Assembly: GCA_018241665.1 (NCBI GenBank)
Contig: JAFEDK010000035.1
Span: 1-49,270, forward strand
Reading direction: 5' to 3'
DNA: 49,270 nucleotides
Source: Pseudomonadota bacterium
GTDB lineage: Bacteria; Pseudomonadota; Gammaproteobacteria; Burkholderiales; Rhodocyclaceae
Part shown: positions 16,626 to 26,100 of the stretch, piece by piece
Position numbering within the stretch: position 1 is the first letter of the stretch
Layout of the letters: each line of letters begins with the position of its first letter
The notes under the pieces: generated by a model
Databases searched by the model: none
What the model was told of the DNA's origin: nothing
What the model saw: only the letters and a program-made list of their open reading frames with translations
Translations under genes and position numbers: made by a program

Positions 16626-17279
16626 ATGGATATCGCCCGCATCACCCAGACCCGCCACACCACCAAGGCCTTCGACGCCGAGCGCCAGATCCCCGAGAAC
16701 CTCGTCGAGCAGCTGCGCGTGCTGCTGCGTAACGCTCCGTCGTCGGTCAATTCCCAGCCCTGGCATTTCGTCATCGCCGCCACGCCGGAAGCCAAGGCCC
16801 GTGTCGCGCAGGCCACCCAGGGCGGCTTCGCGTACAACGAGCCGAAGGTCCGCAAGGCCTCCCACGTGGTGGTGCTGTGCGCCCGCACGACGCTGGACGA
16901 CGCCCACCTGTCGGCGGTGCTGGCCGCCGAGCAGGCCGACGGCCGTTTCGCCACCGACGATGCCAAGGCCAACCAGGACAAGAGCCGGCGTTTCTACGTG
17001 AACCTGCACCAGACCGAGCTGCAGGACGAGCGCAGCTGGATCGAGCGCCAGGTCTACATCGCTCTTGGCACCCTGCTGCTCGGCGCGGCGGCACTGGACA
17101 TCGACGCTTGTCCGATGGAAGGCTTCGACGCCAAGGCGCTGGACGAAGCCCTCGGCCTCACCGAGCGCGGCCTTGCCGGGGTGGTGCTGGTGGCCCTCGG
17201 CTACAGCGGCGCGGACGACTTCAACGCCAAGCTGCCCAAGTCGCGCCTGCCCGATGGGGCGCTGTTCACCGAGCTGTGA
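16626..17279 (+). CDS. nfsB: Oxygen-insensitive NAD(P)H nitroreductase / dihydropteridine reductase-like
   Basis: A 217-residue flavoprotein of the NfsB group, the usual length. FMN-binding features are RHTTKAFD near the N-terminus, NAPSSVNSQPWHFV, and the C-terminal GLVAL-type segment GVVLVALGYSGADDFNAKLP with KSRLP. It reduces nitroaromatics and quinones using NAD(P)H by two-electron steps in the cytoplasm. The start ATG at 16626 gives the family N-terminus; longer in-frame starts to 16503 are not supported. Monocistronic, with a clear terminator at 17285. Confidence 0.9.
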   Translation: MDIARITQTRHTTKAFDAERQIPENLVEQLRVLLRNAPSSVNSQPWHFVIAATPEAKARVAQATQGGFAYNEPKVRKASHVVVLCARTTLDDAHLSAVLAAEQADGRFATDDAKANQDKSRRFYVNLHQTELQDERSWIERQVYIALGTLLLGAAALDIDACPMEGFDAKALDEALGLTERGLAGVVLVALGYSGADDFNAKLPKSRLPDGALFTEL

Positions 17280-17284
17280 TCGAC

Positions 17285-17309
17285 ACGGGGGCTGCGGCCC
17301 CCGTTTTTT
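17285..17309 (+). terminator. Rho-independent terminator of nfsB
   Basis: ACGGGGGC, loop TGCG, GCCCCCGT, then a run of Ts. It lies between the convergent nfsB and protease genes. Confidence 0.88.
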
Positions 17310-17318
17310 CGTGGACGC

Positions 17319-18470
17319 TCAGCTGCCCGGTTGCAGCGTCACCGTCACCGTCTGGCGGCTCCTGCCGCGCAGGATCTCGACCGACACGTTGTCGCCGACC
17401 TTGAAGTCGTCGAGGCGTGCCGCCAGGCGGGCCACCGAATCCACCGGCTTGCCTTCCACCGCGACGATGATGTCGCCCGGCACCAGGCTGCCGTCCGGGT
17501 TCTGCGTGATGCCCCGCAGGCCCGCCTGGTGGGCCGCCGAGCCGCGCGGCACGCGCAGGATCACCACCCCCTCGACCCCCAGCCCGCGGGATAGGCGCTG
17601 GTTGAGGTCCTCGTCGAGCTCCACGCCCAGCGCCGGGCGCAGATACTTGCCGCTGTGGATCAGCTGCGGCACCACCCGCATCACCGTATCCACCGGGATC
17701 GAGAAGCCGATGCCGGCCGAGGTGCCGGACGGGCTGTAGATCGCCGTGTTGATGCCGATCAGGCGGCCGGCCGAGTCGAGCAGCGGGCCGCCGGAGTTGC
17801 CGGGGTTGATCGCCGCGTCGGTCTGGATCAGGTGCTCGATCGACGGCCCCTCGTCGTCGCCCTGCAGGCTGCGGTCCAGTGCCGACACGATGCCGGTGGT
17901 CAGCGTCCAGTCCAGGCCGAAGGGATTGCCGATGGCGAAGACCTTCTGCCCCACCTTCAGATCGGCGCTGGTGCCCACCGGCACCGGCGGCGGGCGCTTG
18001 AAGCCGACGCCGATGCGCAACACCGCGATGTCGTGGGCCGGGCTGGCGCCGACCAGTGCCGCCTGGTAATCGCGCCCGTCGGCGAGGCGCACGGTGGCCT
18101 GCGAGGCGCCGCGGATGACATGGAAATTGGTCACCACGTGGCCCGCGTCGTCCCAGATGAAGCCCGAACCGGTGCCGCGCGGCACCGACATCACGTTGCG
18201 GGTCCAGTTGTCGCGTACCAGCTGCGAGGTGGTGATGAATACCACCGAATTGCGCGCCCGCTCGAACAGCTCGATGGTCGATTTCTCGTCGGCGGCCAGG
18301 TCGCCGCGCGGCGTCACGATGCGCTCGCTGGCCTGCTGGGGGCTGAAGGCGGACTCCAGCGCCGGCAGGAAATGCCACAGCAGCATCAGTGCGCCCACGC
18401 AGGCGGTGATGATCAGCCAGCGCTGCGCGAAGCGTTGCTGCTGGTGGGAGGAATCGTCGTCGTAGCGCAT
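17319..18470 (-). CDS. Membrane-anchored DegS/HtrA-type serine protease with one PDZ domain
   Basis: A 383-residue trypsin-like protease. One N-terminal membrane helix (about 18-36) anchors it facing the periplasm. The catalytic triad is His117 (TNFHVI), Asp147 (AHDIAVLRI) and Ser226 (NPGNSGGPL). One PDZ domain follows (about 285-380; GVVILRVPRGSAAHQAGL, GDIIVAVEGKPVDSV). A single PDZ and a TM anchor are the DegS layout rather than the two-PDZ soluble DegP/DegQ layout. Such proteases degrade or sense misfolded envelope proteins, and DegS triggers sigma-E. Start at ATG 18470 was chosen over 18527, which would add basic residues with no family counterpart. It is divergent from the two small heat-shock genes. 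Confidence 0.9.
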   Translation of the reverse strand: MRYDDDSSHQQQRFAQRWLIITACVGALMLLWHFLPALESAFSPQQASERIVTPRGDLAADEKSTIELFERARNSVVFITTSQLVRDNWTRNVMSVPRGTGSGFIWDDAGHVVTNFHVIRGASQATVRLADGRDYQAALVGASPAHDIAVLRIGVGFKRPPPVPVGTSADLKVGQKVFAIGNPFGLDWTLTTGIVSALDRSLQGDDEGPSIEHLIQTDAAINPGNSGGPLLDSAGRLIGINTAIYSPSGTSAGIGFSIPVDTVMRVVPQLIHSGKYLRPALGVELDEDLNQRLSRGLGVEGVVILRVPRGSAAHQAGLRGITQNPDGSLVPGDIIVAVEGKPVDSVARLAARLDDFKVGDNVSVEILRGRSRQTVTVTLQPGS

Positions 18471-18563
18471 GCGGGCTGCCTGTCGTCGGGGGCCGTCGGG
18501 CCGCATGCGGAGCACTGCGCCGCGCACGCGCCTGCGTGAAAGATGGGGGATGCGGAGGCGAAC

Positions 18564-18602
18564 TTCAAGGCCTTGAAATTGCCATGGCGCGCACTCAGCT
18601 AT
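18564..18602 (+). promoter_or_regulatory. Putative sigma-32 promoter with palindrome, upstream of the hsp20 genes
   Basis: CTTGAAA (18572-18578) matches the RpoH -35 consensus exactly; a weak -10 candidate (CTCAGCTAT, 18594-18602) lies 15 bp on. The -35 is embedded in a perfect 14-bp palindrome TTCAAGGCCTTGAA (18564-18577), which could be a repressor site. The hsp20 start is about 50 bp downstream. Moderate support only. Confidence 0.45.
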
Positions 18603-18654
18603 GGGGGCATGGGCGCCCCGGCGCCGCCTTTTCCCCTACTTTCAGGAGGCTCGC

Positions 18655-19086
18655 ATGTACTACCGATCCATGTTCCCCCGCGATCTGTTCGCCGAACTCG
18701 AGCGGCTGCAGCGGGAGGTGCCGCAGACCGTCGAACCCGGGCCGAGCATTCGCGGCCAGAAGCGCGGTTACCCCGCCCTCAACGTGGGTGGCACCCCGAA
18801 TGCCGTGGAGATCTACGCCTTCGCGCCGGGCCTCGACCCGGCCACGCTGGACGTGCAGCTCGAGAAGGGCATCCTGACCATCGCCGGCGAGCGCAAGGCG
18901 CCGGCCGTCTCCGAGCAGGCCACCGCGCATATCGGCGAACGCTTCGCCGGGCGCTTCCGCCGCGTGGTGTCGCTGCCCGACGACATCGACCCGAATTCCA
19001 TCGTCGCCAAGTACCGCGACGGCGTGCTGCACGTCAGCGTGCAGCGCCGCGAAGAAACCCAGCCGCGCCGCATCAGCATCCAGTAA
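18655..19086 (+). CDS. Small heat-shock protein (Hsp20/alpha-crystallin family), first copy
   Basis: A 143-residue ATP-independent holdase chaperone. The alpha-crystallin domain covers about residues 35-140: ALNVGGTPNAVEIYAFAPGL, a KGILTIAGER strand and the YRDGVLHVSV stretch carrying the conserved GVL motif; RRISIQ is the short C-terminal extension. The start at 18655 has AGGAGG upstream, unlike the in-frame ATG at 18601. It is cotranscribed with a second hsp20 gene 17 bp downstream. Two unequal Hsp20s in tandem commonly form hetero-oligomers. Confidence 0.92.
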   Translation: MYYRSMFPRDLFAELERLQREVPQTVEPGPSIRGQKRGYPALNVGGTPNAVEIYAFAPGLDPATLDVQLEKGILTIAGERKAPAVSEQATAHIGERFAGRFRRVVSLPDDIDPNSIVAKYRDGVLHVSVQRREETQPRRISIQ

Positions 19087-19103
19087 GCCCCGGAGGACCG
19101 ACC

Positions 19104-19484
19104 ATGAGCGACACCAACCAAGCCCCCAAGAGCGCCGACACGACCCGCGAGGAGGTCGCGCTGCTGCCCCCCGTCGATGTGCTGGAGGACGCCGGCGGCA
19201 TCACGCTGTATGCCGACCTGCCCGGCGTGCCGAAGGACCGCCTCAGCCTGCACGTGGAAGCCGACGTGCTAACCATCGACGGCGAAGTCGTGCTCGACGC
19301 GCCGGCGGGCATGGAGCTGACCCATACCGAGGTGGGTCTGCCGCGCTACCGCCGCCAGTTCACGCTGTCGAAGGAGCTCGACGCCGGCAAGGTACAGGCC
19401 CGCTTCGAGCACGGCGTGCTGACCCTGCGCATCCCCAAGGCCGAACACGCCCAGCCGCGACGCATCGAGGTGCAGGTGGTGTAA
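19104..19484 (+). CDS. Small heat-shock protein (Hsp20/alpha-crystallin family), second copy
   Basis: A 126-residue Hsp20 with the alpha-crystallin domain at about 22-120: DVLEDAGGITLYADLPGVPK, DVLTIDGEV, then FEHGVLTLRIPKAE with the GVL motif and the IEV end. The ribosome site is CGGAGGA. It lies 17 bp after the first hsp20 gene. It is more divergent from that neighbour than a recent duplicate would be. Confidence 0.92.
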   Translation: MSDTNQAPKSADTTREEVALLPPVDVLEDAGGITLYADLPGVPKDRLSLHVEADVLTIDGEVVLDAPAGMELTHTEVGLPRYRRQFTLSKELDAGKVQARFEHGVLTLRIPKAEHAQPRRIEVQVV

Positions 19485-19547
19485 GGCGGTCGGCGGGGCC
19501 CTGCATGCACTGGTAGTCCCGGTCCGACCCAATCCCAATCTCAATCC

Positions 19548-19618
19548 CTGTGGGGGCGAATTCATTCGCCCTCAGCTGGCCGAGCAGCCACCGCGGGCGA
19601 ATGAATTCGCCCCCACAG
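19548..19618. repeat. REP-like inverted pair, copy 3
   Basis: CTGTGGGGGCGAATTCATTC at 19548 faces GCGGGCGAATGAATTCGCCC, ending CCACAG at 19618. The spacer is almost identical to that of copy 2 at 16403. Confidence 0.88.
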
Positions 19619-19619
19619 G

Positions 19620-19671
19620 AAAGCCCCACAGGAAAGCCCCACAGGAAAGCCCCACAGGAAAGCCCCACAGG
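19620..19671. repeat. Tandem 13-bp repeat AAAGCCCCACAGG x4
   Basis: Four perfect 13-bp units (19620, 19633, 19646, 19659). The unit contains the CCCACAG end of the adjoining REP-like element, so it probably arose by slippage from it. Confidence 0.9.
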
Positions 19672-19693
19672 CAAGGTGCCGGGGGGCTGGCCC

Positions 19694-20332
19694 TCAGTAC
19701 ACGCCGTAGTTGAAGGCCAGTTCGATGCGCTGGCTGCGGCTCAGCCCGTCCAGGCCGAGGAGGCGCTTGCCGTCGCTGCGCAGGCCGTAGCGCCGCTCGA
19801 TCTCGGCCAGGTAGCGGGAGGCGCGGCGAAAGCGGCCTTCGTAGGTGGCCACCGGCAACAGGTAGAGGTGCGAGGTCCAGTACAGCTCGCCGGGCGCCAC
19901 CGGCAGGCCGCTGAGCTTGCGGGCGTAGTCGCTGACGCGGGCGTCGGTGTAGATGACCAGCGCGTTGTAGCCCATGTCCTGGGCGAAGTCGTAACGCCGT
20001 CGGCGGTCGGGGATGAAGACGCTCCAGCCGTCCCGCGAGAAGGCGTGGGGGGCCACGTCCACCAGTTGCCCGTCCGGCGCCAGCCATACGGAATGGAAGG
20101 TGAAGCCGTGGGCGCCCTGCTGCGGCCCGGCGTGGGCCGGCAGGCTGTGCAGCCAGCCGAAGCACTGGCGCCCGCCCGACGCCGCCACCGTAGCGCGCAC
20201 CACCGCGTGGCAATACACGTCGCTGCCGGCCTCGCCGGCACCCCGGTGGCGGACGTGCAGCGGCCCGCTGCCGGCAAAGTCGCGCATGCGCTTGTCGACG
20301 ACGGGGGGCAGCAGGGCGGCGGACGGGGCCAT
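19694..20332 (-). CDS. Hypothetical protein, possibly cytoplasmic (212 aa)
   Basis: I do not recognise this 212-residue protein. It begins MAPSAALLPPVVDKRMRDFA and has no signal peptide or membrane span. A central Trp/His-bearing segment (CFGWLHSLPAHAG, GFTFHSVWLAPDGQLVDVAP) reads like a small enzyme or binding fold; the run PDGQLVDVAPHAF suits a beta-rich domain. The C-terminal part is rich in Tyr and Arg (ASRYLAEIERRYGL) and ends FNYGVY. Codon use fits the host. ATG 20332 is the most plausible start, as the in-frame extension to 20425 enters the heptad-repeat DNA. Product function unknown. Confidence 0.6.
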   Translation of the reverse strand: MAPSAALLPPVVDKRMRDFAGSGPLHVRHRGAGEAGSDVYCHAVVRATVAASGGRQCFGWLHSLPAHAGPQQGAHGFTFHSVWLAPDGQLVDVAPHAFSRDGWSVFIPDRRRRYDFAQDMGYNALVIYTDARVSDYARKLSGLPVAPGELYWTSHLYLLPVATYEGRFRRASRYLAEIERRYGLRSDGKRLLGLDGLSRSQRIELAFNYGVY

Positions 20333-20363
20333 GGTGGATGAGAGGATGAGCGGGGGGCGGAAG

Positions 20364-20732
20364 TTAACATGCACTATCGCCCAGCTTCCACTGCACCGGC
20401 CAGATATCTTCGTGCACGTGTGCACGGTCTTCTCTCACGCGTGCACGCTCAACTTCGGCGTGCCAAAGAAGAGCGTGCACGGGCCAAAGGTCTTCGTGCA
20501 CGGCGCGTAGTTCATCTTTGGCGCGGCAATGTTCTTCGTGCACCGCCCAATGTTCATCTCTCAGGCGTGCACGAAGAACTTCGGACCGGCTGAGTTGAGC
20601 GTGCACGCGGCAATGTTGATCGTGCACGGCGGTGAGATGAAGGTGGCGGCGCCGATGTTCATCGTGCACGTGGCGGCGTCGAACATCCCGTGCCCGATGC
20701 GCAACATCGGCCGGTAAATAAAGGATACGCAC
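20364..20732 (-). CDS. Possible heptad-repeat protein (122 aa)
   Basis: The minus strand of the minisatellite is open for 122 codons from a GTG at 20732. It translates to charged heptads of the form xVHExxx (AVHDQHC, WAVHEEH, RAVHEDL, AHVHEDI), compatible with an extended helical or coiled-coil protein. It would lie 31 bp upstream of, and in line with, the 212-aa gene. Against it: no ribosome site is visible, and the open frame may follow from the repeat's composition. I treat it as possible only. Confidence 0.3.
   Translation of the reverse strand: MRILYLPADVAHRARDVRRRHVHDEHRRRHLHLTAVHDQHCRVHAQLSRSEVLRARLRDEHWAVHEEHCRAKDELRAVHEDLWPVHALLWHAEVERARVREDRAHVHEDIWPVQWKLGDSAC
20373..20716. repeat. 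21-bp (heptapeptide) degenerate minisatellite centred on GTGCAC
   Basis: The hexamer GTGCAC recurs at 20412, 20420, 20441, 20475, 20496, 20538, 20567, 20601, 20622 and 20664. Many gaps are 21 or 42 bp, and the 34-21-42 spacing pattern repeats once exactly 126 bp (6 x 21) further on. On the plus strand this reads as heptads (SVHGPKV, FVHRPMF, SVHAAML, IVHGGEM) in one frame broken by a single TAG at 20508-20510. On the minus strand the frame is open and reads AVHEEHC, AVHEDLW, HVHEDIW. GTGCAC is self-complementary, so both strands look alike. Confidence 0.8.
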
Positions 20733-20816
20733 GGCGCGGCGGCGTGCATGGGGTTGACCGGGGCGTTATGATCGCTCGGACACGTCATCCCGAGACTCCC
20801 AGTTCCCGTCGATCCC

Positions 20817-23084
20817 ATGCGGACCCCTGTGCCGTCGTCTGAAGTGCCGAAGTGCGCTGTCCCCTCCGCTGCTGCCGACGAGCGCCCGGAACGGGGGGCT
20901 GCGGCGAGCCCGGGAGGCCAGCGGGCCGCCATCGGGTGGTCCTGTTGCAAGTCCCTCGGTGGTTTCCTGGTTTTAGCCGTTGGCGTGCTGTTGCTGCTCG
21001 GTTTCTTCCTGGCGGAGGGCTACCAGGGCCAGACCCGGCTGGCGACCGCCAACGCGCAGAACCTCGTCGCGGTGCTGGAGGCGCGCCTGGATGTGTCCCT
21101 GCGGCGTACCGAGACGACCCTCGCCGCGCTGGCGGCAGAGGTTCCCATCGAAGCCCTCGATCCCGCCGCGCGGGAGCACTATGCGCCGGATTTGCACCGC
21201 CAGCTCGCCGCCTGGGCCCAGCGCTTTCCGGAGATCAGCGGGCTGCGCCTGATCGACCGGGACGGCAACGTGCTGTACCTGTCCGAGAGCCTCGCCACCG
21301 GCACGCCACCAAGCGCGCGGGGGCGCAGCTATTTCGAGGTGCTGAAGCAGCATCCGGAGCATTCGCTGTTCTTTTCCGAGGTCAGCATCGGGCGCATCAG
21401 CCACCGGCCGCAGCTCTTTGCGGCGCTGCCGATCCGCGACGCCCAGGGGCGCTTTGCGGGGGCGGCGATGGCGCCGCTCGAGCTCGACTACCTGTCCACG
21501 CTGGTGAACGCCATCGATCTCGGCCCGCACGGGGTCGTCACCTGGCGGCGCAGCGACGATGCGCGGCTGGTGCTGCGCATTCCGCCGCGGCCGGATTCGG
21601 TCAATCAGTCGCTCGCCGGCAATCCGATGCATGCGCGTATCGCGCAGGGCGACCGGGAAGGGATCATCCGCTTCCAGGCCGCGCTCGACGGGCAGGAGCG
21701 CATCTACGCCTTCAAGCGGGTCGGTGTCTACCCCTTCTATGTGGCGGTGGGGCTGGCCACCGCCGATTTCCTTGCCGAGTGGTGGCGGACGGCCTTGATC
21801 GCGACGGTGTCGACGGTGGCCTGCCTGGCGCTGCTGGGCGTTCTGCTGTGGCGCCAGGCCCGTTACCGGCAGGATCTGGAGCATACGGTGGCCCGGCGTA
21901 CCGAGGAGCTGATGCAGGCCACCCGGGCCGCGGAGGGGGCCAACCTGGCCAAGAGCGCCTTCCTGGCCAACATGTCCCACGAGATCCGCACGCCGCTCAA
22001 TGCGATCATCGGCATGGCGCACCTGTTGCGCCGCGGCGGCCTGAATGTCCGCCAGACCCAGCAGCTCGGCAAGCTGGAGGCGGCCGGCGTCCATCTGCTG
22101 CACATCATCAATGCGGTGCTCGAACTGAGCAAGATCGAGGCGGGCAAGCTCAGCATGGACGAGGTGCCGCTGCACCTGGAACGCATCGTCGACGGGGTGG
22201 CCGACCTGATCCGCGGGCAGGCCGACGAGCGCCGGCTGCGTCTCGACGTGCAGCTGCAACTGCCGGCCTGTGCGCTGCTCGGGGATGCGACCCGCCTGCA
22301 GCAGGCCTTGCTGAACTACGCCAACAACGCGGTGAAGTTCACCGAGGCCGGCGCCATCACGCTGCGCATCGAGACGCTGGAGGAGGATGGGCACAGCGTG
22401 CTGCTGCGCTTCGTCGTCGCGGACAGCGGCATCGGCATCGCGCCGGAAGCCATGCCGCGTCTGTTCAACCCGTTCGAGCAGGCCGACAACAGCATGACCC
22501 GCAAGTACGGGGGAACCGGCCTCGGGCTGGCGATCACCCGCAAGATCGCGCAATTGATGGGCGGTGAGGCCGGCGCCAGCAGCACGCCGGGGCAGGGCAG
22601 CACCTTCTGGTTCACCGCCCGCCTGCGCAAGGGTGAGGGGGATGCCCCGGCCGTGGTGGTGTCTTCCGTCGAGGCGGCGGAGCACACGCTGATGACTCTC
22701 CACCAGGGGCGCCGCGTGCTGTTGGTGGAGGACGAGCCGGTCAATCGGGAGATCATGCTGAGCCTGCTCGGTGATGTGGGGCTGGTGGTGGATGCCGCCG
22801 AGGACGGCGGGCAGGGTCTGAGCATGGCCACTGTCACCGACTATGCCTTGATCCTGATGAACGTGCAGATGCCCGGCATGGACGGTCTCGAAGCCACGCG
22901 GCGCATCCGCGCGCTGCCCGGCGGGCGGGAGGTGCCCATCCTCGCGCTCACCGCCAACGCCTTCGCGGAGGACAAGGCCCGCTGCCTGGAGGCCGGCATG
23001 AATGACTTCGTCGCCAAGCCGGTGGCACCGGAGCTGCTGTTCGTGCTGTTGAATCGCTGGTTGTCGGACACCGCGCTGAGCTGA
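20817..23084 (+). CDS. Hybrid sensor histidine kinase, Cache sensor, degenerate receiver
   Basis: A 755-residue membrane kinase. The order is TM1 (about 47-68), a periplasmic dCache-type sensor (about 70-315; [18 protein letters not shown]), TM2 (about 322-345), HisKA with phospho-His388 in [12 protein letters not shown], HATPase_c (N box [26 protein letters not shown]), and a receiver domain (about 632-750; [11 protein letters not shown], then LTANAF and KPV). At the phospho-acceptor position the sequence reads [13 protein letters not shown]: residue 682 is Asn (AAC) instead of Asp. The receiver should not be phosphorylated normally. No ribosome site is obvious at 20817. It is convergent with another hybrid kinase. 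Confidence 0.92.
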   Translation: MRTPVPSSEVPKCAVPSAAADERPERGAAASPGGQRAAIGWSCCKSLGGFLVLAVGVLLLLGFFLAEGYQGQTRLATANAQNLVAVLEARLDVSLRRTETTLAALAAEVPIEALDPAAREHYAPDLHRQLAAWAQRFPEISGLRLIDRDGNVLYLSESLATGTPPSARGRSYFEVLKQHPEHSLFFSEVSIGRISHRPQLFAALPIRDAQGRFAGAAMAPLELDYLSTLVNAIDLGPHGVVTWRRSDDARLVLRIPPRPDSVNQSLAGNPMHARIAQGDREGIIRFQAALDGQERIYAFKRVGVYPFYVAVGLATADFLAEWWRTALIATVSTVACLALLGVLLWRQARYRQDLEHTVARRTEELMQATRAAEGANLAKSAFLANMSHEIRTPLNAIIGMAHLLRRGGLNVRQTQQLGKLEAAGVHLLHIINAVLELSKIEAGKLSMDEVPLHLERIVDGVADLIRGQADERRLRLDVQLQLPACALLGDATRLQQALLNYANNAVKFTEAGAITLRIETLEEDGHSVLLRFVVADSGIGIAPEAMPRLFNPFEQADNSMTRKYGGTGLGLAITRKIAQLMGGEAGASSTPGQGSTFWFTARLRKGEGDAPAVVVSSVEAAEHTLMTLHQGRRVLLVEDEPVNREIMLSLLGDVGLVVDAAEDGGQGLSMATVTDYALILMNVQMPGMDGLEATRRIRALPGGREVPILALTANAFAEDKARCLEAGMNDFVAKPVAPELLFVLLNRWLSDTALS

Positions 23085-23117
23085 GACTGCAGTCGGAGCA
23101 CGCGGAGGGCGGGGCTC

Positions 23118-23143
23118 GTGGGCGAATGAATTCGCCCCCACAG
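23118..23143. repeat. REP-like element, single copy
   Basis: GTGGGCGAATGAATTCGCCC followed by CCACAG, between two convergent kinase genes. Confidence 0.8.
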
Positions 23144-23158
23144 GCAGGCCGCGGGGGG

Positions 23159-26100
23159 CTAGCTCGGGACCAGGTCTTCAACCCGCGCCAGTCCGTCGGT
23201 GACCTGTTCGAGCCGATCCACCGTGTGGGCAAAGCGCGCCGCGGTGAGTTCGCCATCCTTGTCGCCGGAGGCGGTCTCCAGGGCCGCGGCGGCTTCGCCG
23301 AGATCGTAGGCGCCCAGGGTGCGGGCGATGCCTTTCAGGGTATGGGCGAGCCGGATCTGGGTGCCCCAGTCGCCGGCGGCCATGGCCTGGGCAAAGCTGG
23401 GCTCGAAGGTCTTGCCGTGGGTGTCCCGGAACTTGGCCAGCAGGCGGCACAGGGATTTCATCTTGCGGACATAGGTCAGGGCGACTGCCACGTCGATCCC
23501 CGGCAGTTGCGGGTAGGCGGTGGCGGGCGTTGCGTCCCCTGCGGCGGCGGTATCGACGGCGGGCTCGGGGAACGGGGGCAGCTGGGCGGCCATCGCGTCG
23601 AACAGCAGGTCCATGCTGATCGGCTTCGCCACGTGGGCATTCATGCCGGCGTGCCGGCATTCTTCCTTTTCGGCGGCCATGGTGTTGGCCGTCAGGGCGA
23701 TGATCGGCAGATCCCGGCAGTCGGGGTTCTGCCGCAACAGGCGGGTTGCCGTGAAGCCGTCCATCACCGGCATCTGCACGTCCATCAGGATCAGGTTGGG
23801 GCGCTGGCCGGCCACGGCTTCCAGTGCCTCCTGGCCGTTGGCTGCGAAGCGGACCGCCAGGCCGACGTTGGTCAGCAGCTCGCCGATGATTTCCCGGTTG
23901 ATCTCCACGTCCTCGACGACCAGGATGTCCAGCCCGTGGAAGCGCGACCACTGGCGGGTGGTGGCGCCACGCCGCTCGATGACCGGCGCTCCCTGGTCGG
24001 GAAAGCCGAGGCTGTTGGCGATCTCGACGTAAAGGTGGCGGGCGCTGACCGGCTTGGCCAGCAGGCCGTCGATCTCGCCGGCGACCGCGTCGAGTTCCTT
24101 GTGGTGGCTGAAGGCGGTGGCCAGCAGCAGCGGCGGGCATTTCATCTGGCGGGCGCTGTAGGCCGACTTCAGGCGGCGGATCGTCTCGATGCCGTCCATG
24201 CCGGGCATCTGCCAGTCCACCAGGCACAGCAGGTAGTCGGGCAGCGGTGCCGACTCCAGGCGGGCCAGGATTTCGCTGCCGCTACTGGCGAGCTCCACCT
24301 GCAGGCCCAGCTGCCGGCACAGGTGGGCGTGGATGTGCTGCGCCACCGGGTTGTCGTCGATCACCAGCACCGGACGGGCGGCATGGGCGGCCAGCTGTTG
24401 CCCGAAGTCACCCAGGCCGCGCCGGCGGTCGGGCCCGAGGGCCTTGAAGCGCGCGGTGAAGTGGAAGGTGCTGCCGGCGCCGAGGGTGCTTTCGACCCAG
24501 ATCCTGCCGCCCATCAGCTCGACGAGCTGGCGACAGATGGCCAGGCCAAGGCCGGTTCCGCCATAGCGGCGGGTGGTCGAGGAGTCGGCCTGGGTGAAGG
24601 GGCAGAACAGCCGCGCCGCCTGTTCCTCGCTGAGGCCAATGCCTTCGTCGCTGACCGAGAAATGCAGCTCGACTTCGTCCCGTTCCACCGGGCCGGCCAG
24701 CACCGTGACGATCACGTTGCCGCCGGTGGAGAACTTGAGGGCGTTCGATACCAGATTGGTCAGGATCTGGCCGAGCCGCAGGGCGTCGCCCTCGAGCAGG
24801 CGGGAGTCGTCGTCGATGTCGTAGTGCAGCTCGACGCCCTGTTCCTCGGCGCGCAGGGCGACGATGCCGGAGAGCTGCTCGAACACCGCTTCGAGCACGA
24901 ACGGGGCGCGTTCTAGGTCCAGCTTGCCCGCCTCGATCTTCGAGAAGTCGAGGATGTCGTTGATGATGGTGAGCAGGCTCTCCGAGGCAGCCCGGATCTT
25001 GCCGACATAGTTGGCCTGGCGGGGGCTCAGATAGGTCGCCAGCGCCAGGTCGGCCATGCCGATGATGGCGTTCATCGGGGTCCTGATCTCGTGGCTCATG
25101 TTGGCCAGGAAGGCACTCTTGGCGGTGTTCGACCGGAGGGCGTCCTCGCGCGCGGCTTCGAGCTCGGCCATCAGGCGATGGCTGCGGGTGACGTCGCGGG
25201 CGATGCCAAGCACGCCGATCAGCCGGCCGGTGTCGTCGTACATCGGCGTCTTGATGGTCTCCAGCATTTCCTGGTGGCCGTCGTCCCGGTAGGTCACCGT
25301 TTCTTGATTGACGCAGGCCTGCCCGCTCTCGATGGCATGCAGGTCGTACTGCCGGAACGCGTCGGCCTCTTCGGTCGAGAGGAAATCGTGATCGGTCTTG
25401 CCGATGATCTCGCTTTCGGAAGCCCCGAGAAGACGTTCGAACTTGTTGTTGCAGGTGATGAAGACGCCCTGGGGATCCTTCAGCCAGACCAGGTCGGGCA
25501 GGGTGTTGATCAGCGTGCGCAGCTGCCGGCGCTCCTGTTCGAGCAGGGCGATGGATTCCTTCAGCCGGTCCTTCATGTGCAGGATGGAGGAGGCGAGGCT
25601 GTGCTCGTCGCCGTAGGTGACGTCCACCTCCGCGCCGAGATCCCCCAGCGCGATCTGGCGCGCCACCTTCTGCATGGCGATCGGCTCGCCCCCCAGGCGG
25701 CGCAGGATGGCGCGGGCACTCACCAGCATCATGCCCCCGGCCAGCAGCACGCCGCCGAGGGTCAGCACGCCGACCAGCAGGCGGACGCGGGTTGCCGTCA
25801 GATACAGATTGCTCGAGGTCTGGTCGGCGAAGGCCGAGGCGATCTTCACCGTCGCATCGACGGCGGCCCGGTGGGCTTCATAGCGTTCCAGCAGCGTCTG
25901 CTGGAGTTCGGCGGCTGCGGCTGTATCGTCGTGCTGGAGGGCGGCGACATAGTCGTCGAACAGAAAGCGCCAGTAGGCGTCGGCCGTGTGCTTCTCGGTT
26001 GCCAGTAGCGCGTCCCGAAGCGCCGGGCCGAGGGCCTGTTGTGCCCAATAGGCGTTGCGCTCGTCGTACTTGCGCTTGAGGGCGGACAGCTTGTCCAGCA

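Noticed and set aside
15990-17009. A 339-codon minus-strand frame covering nfsB
   Set aside because: Only its last 79 codons look like a gene; the remainder is antisense to nfsB and runs through a REP element.
19620-19671. CRISPR-like or phase-variable coding repeat
   Set aside because: Thirteen-bp perfect tandem units without spacers, lying outside any gene.
20331-20510. Plus-strand ORF through the heptad repeat as a definite gene
   Set aside because: No ribosome site, overlap with the start of the minus-strand 212-aa gene, and an internal TAG before the repeats end; kept only as part of the repeat description.
20973-23141. A 722-codon open frame on the minus strand across the kinase gene
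   Set aside because: The plus-strand kinase has all conserved boxes; the opposite frame has none.
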